DNA from: a virus | DNA length: 34,057 bases | Direction: 5' to 3' (one strand) | Virus record (IMG/VR): IMGVR_UViG_3300032073_000109 | Span: 1-34,057 of that record | Part shown: positions 10,001 to 20,000 of the stretch, piece by piece | Position numbering within the stretch: the stretch's first letter is position 1 | Layout of the letters: the number at the start of each line of letters is the position of its first letter | Translations under genes and position numbers: made by a program | The notes under the pieces: generated by a model | Told to the model about the DNA's origin: nothing | The model's input: the letters and a program-made list of their open reading frames with translations, nothing else | Database searches by the model: none

Positions 10001-13000
10001 CTGCGTATCAATAGCATCGAATATCTGAACATCCACATATGACTTTACAGCAGTTGTAGTTGGGATGGATGTGTTATGTCCACCTATGTTTGTCAAACTC
10101 GTATCTAACCCGCTTACATCTGACAAGTCTGAGATGCTTGAAGATGTTGACAGGTAACTACCAGCCGCTTGTTTTGTATCTAGTTGAGTCTGTATGGATG
10201 ATGTCACCCCATTTAGATGACTAATTTCAGCAGAAGATACTCCTGTCACTCCATCTAGTATGTTTATCTCTGAGGCAGAAGCAGTTACACTTAGGTCAGT
10301 AAGACTCTCTATCTTTGCATTCAAGGCTGCTGTGAGGCCAGTTACCTTACCTTGTGCAATAGCCAAAAGTTTGTCATTTGCAATAGAGCCAGCCAATTGT
10401 GCGTTTGTTATTCCTCCTGATTTTACACTAACTGCTCCACTGCTAACATCAAAATCAGAACTAGCGAAAGACGCTACTCCCTTGTTTGATGCAGTTGCAT
10501 CTTCAGCATCTATCGTTAATTCACCAGTTGCATCATTGTAGGTGGTTGTTATTCCCTCACCGTCAATAAGCAAGGCGTTTACTCTGTCATCTACTCTTTC
10601 ATCCGTATAGTACAGGTTTGAGCCTTCTGCTACGTTTGCAGTTGTGAGAGTGATACTGTTACCTAGAGCAACGGTACTTCCATTGATTGTTACAGATGAG
10701 TTTGCTAGTTTTGCATTGGCAATACTTCCTGCTAAATGTGCATTTGTGACATTTCCATCTCTATTAGTAACATTGCTAGTCCAATCAGCACCAGCAGTTG
10801 CTCCTGTTGCTATACCTGCCAACTTGGTGTTCAGTGCTGAAGTGAAGTTGATATCGGATTGAGTATCAGCAGACAGCACTCCTGTACCTGAATTCATGGT
10901 TAGGTTACTACCTACCTTTATTCCACCTAATGTCGAGGCACTGGCATGTTGTAGGATGAAATTGTTTGCATCAGCAGCAACACCATCCAATTTACTCTTC
11001 AGGCTGTCAGTGAAGTTGTTCTGTGATAGGCCACCATCACCGACTGAGTATTGAGTGTCAGTAACTGTCTCAGTAGCAACTGCCACACCAACAACGTGAC
11101 CATTGGAATCGAATGTCAGATTCTGAATGTAGGTTCTACCTGTGTTAGTGGTGTTGGATTGTGCGTTGGATATAGTGGGGTGAGCAGTCAGGAAACCTGA
11201 GTTAGAATTACTGTAATTGGATAAGTCAGTATCAACATTCAGAGTATCTCCTGATAGTGATATGTTAGTTCCTGCTACTAGATTCGTATCATCTGATATG
11301 TCTATTTCACCTACTGTGATTTGCTGACCATTCAAAGTCAGGTAATTTCTGCTTCCTGTTAGAGTAACATTTGTTGAATTGTCTGTTCCAGCAGTATCCA
11401 CATTCAGAAATGTTCTAGCAGCAGATGTGGAGATTGTCTCTATACCACCTGTACCATTTGTAGTTCTACCTAGAAGTACGCCTGATGCTACATCCTGAAC
11501 CTTGTCGAATGTAACTGCATTGTCTGCAATTCTAGACGTGGAGAATGTACCACTCGTTATCTTACTAGTTGCTATGTTAGGTATTCTAGCGACAGCGAAT
11601 GTACCACTCGTTATCTTAGAAGCGGGAAGACTTGGTAGATTCGACTCACTTATCTTGGAGAATATATTGTTTAAGGTAGTTTTTCTTAGAGTTCCATTGT
11701 CATTAAACATCAGATGGTCATTGTCTTTGTCTATGCCATTCTCAACGCTTAACTCGCTAATATCTACGTTTATTGTAGCACCTGAGTTTGATAGGCCAGT
11801 CCCAAACGTCAATGTTGCTTGTTTTCCTGCTAGGTCTGATGTTAGGTTGCTTATCTTAGATTGAGAAATACTACCCGCTAGTTTTGCATTTGTTACTGCA
11901 CTATCGACTATTACAGCAGTTCCTACTGCATTGTTAGCCATTAAAGCAGCAGTGATTTGGTCATCTGCGATATGAGCAGTCAGGACAGCATCATTTGCTA
12001 TCTTAGCACTAATCACTGCATTATTTGCTATCTTAGCAGAGGTAACGCCTTGATTCGCTATCTTATCAGTAGTGATATTTAGGTTAGCAATCTTAGCGGT
12101 TTCAACGGCTGAACCAGCAAGTTCCTCAGTATCTACAACTCCTGCTGCAAGACTGGTAGCCAATGCAACATTTCCAGTGCCATCAAAAGATACAGCACTA
12201 GCAGTTACATCTCCTGATATCGAGAAGTTTCTAGCATTAGCCAAAGCAGTAGCAGAGGAAACAGTCCCAGTTAGATTACCAATGAATGTTCCTGCAACGA
12301 ATGTCTCAGAACCTACTGTCCATCTTCCTGCACTCTCATCCCAAACCAGCGTCTTATTAGACTGGCTTCCTCTTTCTACCTCTATCCCTGCATCTTCAGA
12401 TGCTGGTGGTGTACCTGTCAAATCTGAGTTTAGGGTGATTATCCTATCTCCTATGTTGACGTTGTTTGAATCAATTGTAGTTGTAGTTCCACTGATAGTC
12501 AAATCTCCTGCTACTGTAAGATTACCAGCAACAGTAGTAGAATCGTTACTCTCCCCTAGAGTGAAATTACCTAAGTCTCCACCTAGAGCAGCCTTGACAT
12601 TAGCAGTACCAGTGACATCGGCATTGTTTGCTACATTAATCAAAGTTCTCAATTGGGTTGGAGTTATTGCTTGAACATCTCCTGAACCACTTGCTATTCT
12701 TGCAAGTATTCTATCTTGGGCAATATCAGTAATCTTATCCAGTGTTACTGCTCCACTTGCCAAGTCTCCCGACACTATTGTACCATTTGCAATCTTTGCT
12801 GAAGTAACAGCGTTGTCATTTATCTTGGCATTAGTAACAGCGTTATCAGATATGTGACCTGTTGCAATTGAAACTTCAGATACTTGCCCTGAAGCACTTC
12901 CAGTTCCAATCAACTTGAATGCAGCAGATAGGTCTTGCATCTTTGCGAAGGTAACTGCATCATCTTCAATCTTAATAGTTGATACTGAATTGCTTGCTAG

Positions 13001-13699
13001 TTTAGGTTCAGTTACTGCACCTGCTGCTAGACTACCTGCTACTAAGTTAGATATGTCAGAAGTCAAAGCAATAGTACCGCTTGCTGAAGGAAGGGTTAGT
13101 GAGTATGCAGTGGAACTAGGGGTGTGAGTTAGAGTTCCCTCTTTGTTTATTCTAAGTCTCTCAGTTCCTGCATTTATTGCTGAAAACTCTCTGATTGATT
13201 GCTCATAACCTAGATATTGATGCTTTCTAGTAGTTACATTTGCAGAAGAAGCAGCGTCTATCTTTGCAACTATGATTGGTATATCTCCACCTTTCAACTC
13301 TGCAACAGTGGCAGATGTGTTTCTAAGAGCATGACCAGTTACAGTGCCGGGTCTCCACTTCAATGTATTAGCCGTCTCACCGCTTTCTGTTCCATCACAT
13401 ACTACGATAACACCATACCAATCAGAAGAACCACTTTGTATTGTTCCAGTAGTTGTATCTAAGTTAGCACCTGAAACAGAGACAAGTTTACCGTTTCTCA
13501 AAACCTTACCTGCACCAACAATAAATCTAGTTGTACCACTGTTTGTAGATTGTGTTAGGTCAAAGCCATCTATTCCTCTGTTCTCACCAGTAGCCGCTTG
13601 AAGTGCTTTAATGACACCACTATGAATGTTGTCAACACCATCTTTCAGTTGTGCTACACTGGTGTCCATTCCACTGATTATTCCTATATTTGATGTCAT
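7097..13699 (-). CDS. Giant tail fibre protein with decapeptide repeats and conserved C-terminal tip domain
   Basis: A complete 2200-residue protein. The ATG at 13699 overlaps the upstream stop (TAATG) and has a GGTGGG ribosome-binding site about 6 nt upstream. Residues 1-190 look like an attachment domain (MTSNIGIISGMDTSVAQLKD, GKVLRNGKLVSV). Residues 220-620 are rich in AVTxAKIA decapeptides. The middle is assembled from duplicated modules: GRTYIQNLxFDSNGHV twice, NYLTLNGQQI-type twice or more, HTKLN tandem units, and ITAGTFxTARIP. A single VGIGTATPGYKLQV motif lies near residue 2070. The last 130 residues form a different, globular domain (KSFVIPHPTQEGKTLQHGS, LEGPEHGVYHRG, HGERKDVGKMEVEY) of a type I recall at the ends of fibre-like proteins in marine phages. 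It probably is a trimeric fibre with a receptor-binding or capping tip. It may pair with, or partly substitute for, the following fibre. Confidence 0.85.
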   Translation of the reverse strand: MTSNIGIISGMDTSVAQLKDGVDNIHSGVIKALQAATGENRGIDGFDLTQSTNSGTTRFIVGAGKVLRNGKLVSVSGANLDTTTGTIQSGSSDWYGVIVVCDGTESGETANTLKWRPGTVTGHALRNTSATVAELKGGDIPIIVAKIDAASSANVTTRKHQYLGYEQSIREFSAINAGTERLRINKEGTLTHTPSSTAYSLTLPSASGTIALTSDISNLVAGSLAAGAVTEPKLASNSVSTIKIEDDAVTFAKMQDLSAAFKLIGTGSASGQVSEVSIATGHISDNAVTNAKINDNAVTSAKIANGTIVSGDLASGAVTLDKITDIAQDRILARIASGSGDVQAITPTQLRTLINVANNADVTGTANVKAALGGDLGNFTLGESNDSTTVAGNLTVAGDLTISGTTTTIDSNNVNIGDRIITLNSDLTGTPPASEDAGIEVERGSQSNKTLVWDESAGRWTVGSETFVAGTFIGNLTGTVSSATALANARNFSISGDVTASAVSFDGTGNVALATSLAAGVVDTEELAGSAVETAKIANLNITTDKIANQGVTSAKIANNAVISAKIANDAVLTAHIADDQITAALMANNAVGTAVIVDSAVTNAKLAGSISQSKISNLTSDLAGKQATLTFGTGLSNSGATINVDISELSVENGIDKDNDHLMFNDNGTLRKTTLNNIFSKISESNLPSLPASKITSGTFAVARIPNIATSKITSGTFSTSRIADNAVTFDKVQDVASGVLLGRTTNGTGGIETISTSAARTFLNVDTAGTDNSTNVTLTGSRNYLTLNGQQITVGEIDISDDTNLVAGTNISLSGDTLNVDTDLSNYSNSNSGFLTAHPTISNAQSNTTNTGRTYIQNLTFDSNGHVVGVAVATETVTDTQYSVGDGGLSQNNFTDSLKSKLDGVAADANNFILQHASASTLGGIKVGSNLTMNSGTGVLSADTQSDINFTSALNTKLAGIATGATAGADWTSNVTNRDGNVTNAHLAGSIANAKLANSSVTINGSTVALGNSITLTTANVAEGSNLYYTDERVDDRVNALLIDGEGITTTYNDATGELTIDAEDATASNKGVASFASSDFDVSSGAVSVKSGGITNAQLAGSIANDKLLAIAQGKVTGLTAALNAKIESLTDLSVTASASEINILDGVTGVSSAEISHLNGVTSSIQTQLDTKQAAGSYLSTSSSISDLSDVSGLDTSLTNIGGHNTSIPTTTAVKSYVDVQIFDAIDTQYTLSAIDGATSNAKKLALDGIDGSRTTIGIQGVGDITISRNDLGLTIDSVSKPISSVAFSGNTLTITKTDATTVTATIPDATTSAHGLMTDDQFDKLAGIETAATADQTAAEIRTLVESASNSNVFTDDDHTKLNAIETGATADQTASEIRTLVEAATDSNVFTDADHTKLNGIATSANNYSISSDLLDEDNMVSNSATKVASQQSIKTFVENKVSDLVNSAPGTLDTLGELATALQTNDSDITGITTALGNRLRIDINNQTISATEQSNALTNLGITATLAEINILDDGLSQSDIPTLNASKITAGTFTTTRIPNLNASKITAGSFSTARIPSLAASKITSGTFPTARIADDAVTVDKISGLTDLGSGIVISSSERTKLSGIETSADVTDTANVTAAGALMDSEITNLSEVKAFDSSDYATAAQGTTADAALPKSGGTMSGNITFNSTQQFDGRDLSVDGAKLDNIESSADVTDATNVAAAGAIMDGDFTSNGLMKRTGAGTYTIDASTYLTAHPTISGAASNTSNSGRTYIQNLEFDSNGHVTSVSTASETLANTDTQLSQAQVRDFAGGMFTGNTETFITSTYDTSSDTVELTVPVKDEDDMTSNSATHLATQQSIKAYVDTEVAGLVDSAPGALNTLNELAAAINDDATFSATVTTALGNRLRVDTASQGLSGTEQSNARTNLNVDVAGTDNSVPVTLANTNYLSLSGQQITGGTIPISSGGTGATSAAAARTALGVDAAGTQVSTDVTLVTSSHDYLSISGQAITLGQIDISDDTNLTAGTGLTLSGDTLNVNAAQSGITSVGTLSSLTVSGDVTVDTNTFKIDSTNNRVGIGTATPGYKLQVEGSFAAQTKSFVIPHPTQEGKTLQHGSLEGPEHGVYHRGRITGSDNMGVSIALPEYWTELVDEDTISVQLTANGDFQMLYVEKIEDNRVFVANAADEGIDCFYLIHGERKDVGKMEVEY
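9460..9735 (-). repeat. Tandem 37-residue HTKLN fibre repeats
   Basis: About two and a half tandem units of the form ADQTAAEIRTLVESA followed by SNVFTDDDHTKLNAIETGAT. They repeat every 37 residues (111 nt) inside the 2200-residue fibre gene. Related single units occur in the next fibre gene (KLDGIATSANNY near 5.85 kb). Confidence 0.75.
11870..12115 (-). repeat. 30-nt period decapeptide repeat (xAVTxAKIAN)
   Basis: About seven units of exactly 30 nt encode decapeptides such as NQGVTSAKIA, NNAVISAKIA, NDAVLTAHIA, DDQITAALMA and NNAVGTAVIV. On the plus strand the string gctatctta recurs at 30-nt spacing near 11998, 12028 and 12058. A second, less regular set lies at about 12730-12990. The repeat is translated, in frame and ungapped, as expected for a fibrous trimeric shaft. 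Confidence 0.85.
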
Positions 13700-14073
13700 T
13701 AATTACCCACCTCTATCCGTACTTGAAATGAAACTACGTCACTTGCTCCAACTACTCCGGTGTTTGTGAAGGTGACTCGGCTCAATAAAATACCGTTAGG
13801 TGGGGTCGTTCCATTGCTCTCACCTGTTCCTGTTTTGAATATGCCTAGTTCAGATATTCCTGAAGATGGAATCTCCGCACCAGTAAAGGAAACGTTGTAT
13901 ATCAAGGAAGTACCAACAACATCCGGTATTTGTCCTACCTTCATTCTGACGAAACTGTTCAACCCAGTTGACTGCACAGAAGTTGTATCGCCACCATTTC
14001 CTACTGCTACCACTCTATACGTGGCTGCTATGTGATTCGCTATCTGATTCGCTCCTGTGTTTACTACTGTCAT
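13699..14073 (-). CDS. Small beta-rich tail-fibre-associated protein
   Basis: A 124-residue protein starting at ATG 14073, 2 nt after the hub stop, with GAGGA a few bases upstream. It overlaps the fibre gene by TAATG. The layout matches a common short phage appendage family that I recognise by pattern. It begins with a residue run ending in VVAVGNGG, where relatives have VALGTG. Its middle has EIPSSGISELGIF, where relatives have AEIGLF. It ends LLSRVTFTN followed by SFQVRIEVGN, like the usual strand that closes the fold. Members usually lie next to tail fibre genes and may link fibres to the baseplate or tip. The position between hub and first fibre fits an adaptor role. The family match is from memory of the pattern and has not been searched. 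Confidence 0.6.
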   Translation of the reverse strand: MTVVNTGANQIANHIAATYRVVAVGNGGDTTSVQSTGLNSFVRMKVGQIPDVVGTSLIYNVSFTGAEIPSSGISELGIFKTGTGESNGTTPPNGILLSRVTFTNTGVVGASDVVSFQVRIEVGN

Positions 14074-14075
14074 CT

Positions 14076-17000
14076 TTAATCCTCACTATCATACTTTACT
14101 AATACGCCTATTGATTGCCTACTAAACCCAACCTCTGTTCCACTGCTGTCTAGTTCCGCTATTGCATCTTCCGTTGCACCATCATCAAAGAAACCTACCT
14201 TTGCTCCAAAACCAACATTGGATGCTGCACCTGTTCCTGAGATTGCATATGTCACATTGGTTACTCTAACACCCAAAGTATCCTTTAGAAGTGTCTCACC
14301 AGTTACTGAGATACTGTTCTTGCCAAAAGTAGTGGATGTGTTTTCTCTTTGTCCAGTACCAAGTTCTGACAATCTCTCAGCGATTGTTTTACTGAATGTT
14401 CCAACCGTCATGGTTATTTGACTTGTGAGGACATTCTCTATTTCAAATATCACATACTGTCCACTTGGTATGGATTGTGCAGGGAAGTCTAACTCCACTA
14501 TATCTCCTGCCTCTAGAACCTCAAGTCCTTTTCTCTCTAACTGTAACTTTATCTTCCTACTGTCTTGACTATGTAGTTCCAATAACTCATTCGCCTTGAC
14601 CTTTGCATCCTCGCTGTTCTTTATTGTTGAGTCAACGAATGTCAGTTCCGTACCTTCCTCGTCAATCTGTGCAGTTGCACTTATTCTATCTCCTACGACA
14701 GTTACCTTGTTTGCCTTGGCAAATAACTCTGCATTGGTGTCTATTTTGAAAATTCTATTATTCTTGTAGTTTATCTTCTTCTTAGTCAATCCACTTGTTA
14801 CTCTCAATTTCCTGAAATCAACATGCTTACCTCTGACATTGAAATCCATCTCCTTCTTGCTTGCCAGTGTATTCATGGCATCAAATGCAGATACCTCGGT
14901 GAAGTTGTTAGTGGCTATGAAGGTCTTCTTCTCTCTCTTTATCAGTTCGTCATTTACCAATGGAGTATACCAAAGGTCGATATCAGTGTCAGTGTGAACG
15001 TCATTGAATGTTATATTGCTACCTGAGACTCCGTTAGTGGCTACCTTACCCAGTGGTAGTCCTTTGTGTGTGTATAGTATGTCACCATCACTAACCCCAA
15101 TGACATCCTTTTTGCAAGTTACTATGTTGTTACTAACGCTACTGACTATGTTTCCTGTGAATATTGACTGGGTTTGAATCGTGTCTGTTGTCATACCTGC
15201 ACTCTTTGCTATTCTATCAATCTCGGTCTCTACTTCAGAACCAATGGTCATTCTTGCTCCTATATGGCAAAACGATATGTTATCCAAGTCAGGCTTCCTG
15301 TCTAGTTCTAGGTTGATTATCTCACCAAAGGACACAACGCCGTTTCCTGTCAATGTTCCCTCAAAGGTAAGTTTTCTCTCATCGAATCTAACTCCGCCTG
15401 TTCGTGACTTTGGTGTTATCGAGGCAGTTACTAGTTTCCTCTGATTGTTGACTCCATCTGTGATGAAGCAGTCGAAGGTATCTCCATCTACAAATGGTAG
15501 GTTGGTAGATGAGAGACTTGCTAATGCAGGTACTAATGAGTGGTTATCACTTGAAGGTGGTGCTACATCTAAGTTCATCAAAACGTATGCACTGTATACT
15601 CCTTCAGTCATGTTCTGTCTAGTTGAGAAACTTTGTTGGTTGTTGCCTCTTTGACCTGTTAGGAAGGATGATGCTTCCATGCTGTAATCCAAACCAGTTC
15701 CATGTAGTCTGTTGAGTATTATCTCGTTTGGAGTATCTCTGAATGTCTTCTCAGCCAGTCTCATTAGTCTGTACTTTGGTCTCAGGCTGTGATGCTGGCT
15801 ACCAACTGTTTCAACGGCAGGTATTGGGTTATCAAGGGTCAGTGTATGTGTGATAGTACCCTGACTCATGGATGTCTGATTAGTCTCATGCTTGATTATC
15901 TTAGATAGGTATGATATGTTTCCGCCTTTGGTCTTCATATGGATGAACTTATGGTCATTATTGGTGATGTCTATTCCTACACTTCCCAAGTTTCTATCAA
16001 GACCATTTTCTTCCTCTTTCTCAGATACTAGATAATGCCCAGTCAACTCAGGAACGAAAGTAACCCAAGCATGGTTGGTAGTTCCCGATGTGGTGACTGT
16101 TATCACATCTCTATCGCTGTTCAGCGAAACATCTGATGCTGATATGTCCAATAGTGGCTTTATCATCATCTGTGCCTTGTAAAGACCACCAGCATCAGCA
16201 GTAGCAGTGATGTCATTGTATGAGAAGAATCTAGCATTGTCCTTTTGACCATTCTCTGCCTCATCCAAGAAATACCTTTCAATACTAATCGTACTGTTTC
16301 CAGTTGCTTGTGATTGTCCTGAACTTCTAGTCACTGTTCCTGCCACTGCGAAAGTGACAACACCAGTGCTTCCTGATGTTGGAATCTGAAAGACTCTAAC
16401 ATTGTCAGTGTGCAGGTCATTCGTATTGTCAGTAACACCACCACCGAATTGTTGAGAATGTGATAGTGCAGATGCACGAAAACCATCTGCCTCATCTGTT
16501 TGTAAACCTAACATGGCACTTGTCTGAATCATGTCATCAGGAACATCCAAACCATCACTGGATGCCTTTCTTATATTTCTGAAAACAGCAACGCAGTTGT
16601 CATACACGCTAGTACCTTCAGCAAGCCCATACTTCTGCGAGGTTGTGATTGAGGTTGCAGTGAAGTTGTTACCGTGACTATTCGCTGTTTGGTCTTTCAA
16701 CATTCCAGCGATAACTCTTGATGAGTTGAAGTAAGCATCTCCCCCCGTCAATGTGTGCCATGTCTCAGGTGGGTGATACGGTGATTGGTCCGACTTGTCT
16801 AACAGGCTAGTGGATGCATCATTGCTGAAAGATGAATCGAAAATCATCGGGAGATACAGGTTAGGTGCAACTGTATTTATCAAAATGCCTGACCCATTTC
16901 TCTTCAACAGTCCAAACTTGAACAGCCCAGTTTGAGACCTGTATGTTCCCTTTAGAAGATACACACTCGTAAAGTCAAGAGTAGCAACTGCGTTATCTAC

Positions 17001-20000
17001 CTCTACCTGTGTTCTTCCTGTTGAATTGGAAAACCCATTGAATATAGGGTTATTGAATGATTCACCACCGAACTTCATTATAGGGAAGGACAGTTCTCCA
17101 TAGTCCTTTATCATGTAAGCAGGAGTTGTCAGTGCAGTGGTACTGCCTGTAACGTTAATGAGATTAGTAGAGACAGTGTTCGATGAGATAGCCACGTTGC
17201 TTCCAAGGCAGACGAAAACCGCCTGACCAGTATCCTTCCTGAATATGACATCACCATTGTTGACAGTGACTGTTCCACCACCACCAAACGTAATCTTGTT
17301 ATCAGTTCCATCGATGACTACATTGAGACCGTTTATGTTTTGTTGTTGTCTGAACATCTGATACTTGGAAATACTCATCTTAGTCTCATCAGGTGTTGGT
17401 AGGTCATCTGAGTCTATTGGATTGAAGTGCCAATCGTATGTGGCCTCAACTAGCCTAGCAATACCGAATCTCTTTATTTGGTCAGTTGTCTTGCTTGCAG
17501 ATTTTATGGAAACTGCCTCATAGTTGGAGTCTTTTCTCTCTACAACATTCGTCTTCCCTGAGTATGAGGAATGGCTTATACTTGTATTAGACTGGCTTCC
17601 CTCACTCTCTAGCAGACATGAGAAGGAAGAGAAGTTCATTGCTCTATTTCCTATGTTGTTGTATCTCAGTTTTGAGTAGGGAAACAAGTCACCTGTTGCG
17701 AATAACTCATAGTTCTGTGCAGATGGAGAGTAGTTGAGAAGTTCTGCAATCTCAGGTTTGACCGAAGCCTCACCTCCTGTTCTAACCACTGTTTCAGTAG
17801 GTAGGGAAGTCGGGGGTGTTGCACTTCCTACGGTTGTGAAAGGACTACCAGCACTATGCCTCAACGTGTAGTTGTCATCTAGCATATTGCTGCCAAGTAT
17901 GGGAGAAGTGGAGGGAGATAGTGTTGGAGAGGATGGAGCAATGCCATTCCCCTTTATCGGATAGGCAATCGCATAACCACCGATAGCCTGTGGACTTTTG
18001 CTATTGAGATATAGACCAGCATCTGATTTTGTCACTGAGCCATAACTTAGTCTTTGCAAGTCCCAATATCTGTATGTCTCCCTTGGAGTATAGAACTCAT
18101 CTGCACTTGTGTAATCTAGAGTTGCTGTACCTCCGTCTTGTGCGTCTATTCTATGTATGAAACCTCCTGAGTTGAGGTTGTTGTTGACGAAGTAAAACGA
18201 GTATGATGTCCTTGCATCACTGGTGTTGTTCTCTAATCTGCCCATCACGATAGGACATCTAGGTGCGATTGATAGTGTAGCACCACCATCATCCTTGGAT
18301 GAGATAGATACTACATCAAAGGTTTCTGATGTGAAACTAGGTAAGATTGAGTCCTCAATTGTAACTCCTGAGTCATTGACGGGCTTAATGATAAATGTAG
18401 AATCGTTAATCGTGACATTCTCATTCAGAGAATCGACACTAATCAGAGAACCAACATCATATCCTAAAGAGCGATTTCTTAGGTAAGAACCAGTATTCGA
18501 TGTTCCTTTTAGGTTGCTAGTGCTGATAGTCCCATTGCTTGCCCTAACCAACTTCAGGCCGTCTTGGAAGACTATTCCCTTGTCACTAGTTCCCTTGAAG
18601 TCAGTGGATGAAGTTACAGAAGGATTGCTCGCTATGGCTTTGACACCTGATAGGTATGTTGTTTCAGTGAATGGGTCATAGTACAAGACTTCAGTATCAG
18701 CAGATGTTGAAAGACTAACTAAAGGCTTGTGAGTCAATGTAGTAGCAGTGGTTATTGCTGATGCCACTTCTCCAATGAACTCCATGCTGTTAGTAAACAA
18801 TAACATCTTCGGTGTTACAATTGTATCCCAATCAGTTATTGCAGCGTGACTAATCACCTTATCATTAACGCCACTAACATCCATAGTTACCGTGTTAACT
18901 GCGGATACAATTGGATTCAGAGTGCTATGTAGCATATCCTCGGTATGAACCAAATCACGCTTGACTAGTTTGTTGAGTAAAGAAGACGAGTCATCCCTGC
19001 CCTCTATTATCATTGTAGATAGACCACTTTCAGTTATGTTGTCTGTGGATTCTACAATACCAGTAAATACTTCTTCTTGTAGGCTGTATGAGTTATCGTA
19101 ATAGTAGAATCTCTGTATGTTCGTGTTCTGATAGAATTTCTTGTTCGGAGACTGCAACTTCACATATTCCATATTTCTATCAATGAAGTCAACGAGGTTC
19201 TCATGATGTGAAAGTGAATTGAAAGTAATTCTTGAATTGTAAAACTTGGTATTTTCCTTCTTGGTTGTAGAATCTGAAACGGACAATCGGTGATTGTCTG
19301 CATATATGACATCAGTTTCAGAGTCAAAATCCTCTGTATTTAGTACGCCTGTCCAAAATACAACCTTTGGAACTAAATTCGTAAACTCATGAACTGTTGG
19401 TCCTGAAGTGAAAGTATTCTCTGTCTTGGTCTTGCGAGCCTTTACTGTTAGGACTTGACTGCTTGAACTCTTAGCACCAAATGAGGAGACGACATAATGA
19501 TAGTCTCCTATCTCTATGATTGAGTTCACTGGTAGTTTCTCAGATAATTGGTAATCATGGGATTCCTTTATCTCTGTGAAAGTTATCGTGTTTGCTCCGT
19601 TGGTCTTAGAGGCTAATACTGGTAGTTCCTTCATTGTCGTTCTATCACTAAACTTGGTATTTAGAACTCGTAATTTCTGTCCTCTGACTATTTTCTCAGG
19701 TAGAATTCCTGAATTGTTTAATGCTATCATTCTAGCAATCTTGCTCATTCTGTTTCTTGGGCTATTGACTATAATATCCGACATCGGGCTTATCTTGTCA
19801 TTCCTAAAGGGTCTTGGGTCTGATGTGATGTATCTCGCAGGACCATTCAACTCTCCATCGAAGTGATTTGCGTCAACAGTAGCAGTAGTGCTGTCTTGCT
19901 CATGTCTTCTCATATTGACGAATGACTTTCCCCAAAAAGACGGATTGAAGTTGTTATCTGAGTTGTCAGTGTTTCTGAGGTTGTCTACAAGTATTGCATC

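Noticed and set aside
11870-12115. CRISPR array
   Set aside because: The 30-nt periodic repeats have no spacers, are in frame and translate to regular decapeptides within a fibre gene.
577-13601. Many plus-strand open frames of 60-200 codons opposite the fibre genes
   Set aside because: They are shadows: they lie wholly inside long minus-strand fibre genes, have no ribosome-binding sites worth noting, and encode repetitive Ser/Val/Pro-rich sequence that mirrors the fibre repeats.
17129-17311. Minus-strand 60-codon frame inside the hub gene, and a similar one at 22116-22301 inside the LamG-like gene
   Set aside because: Both are off-frame overlaps of continuous larger genes, with no start signals or neighbours to support them.
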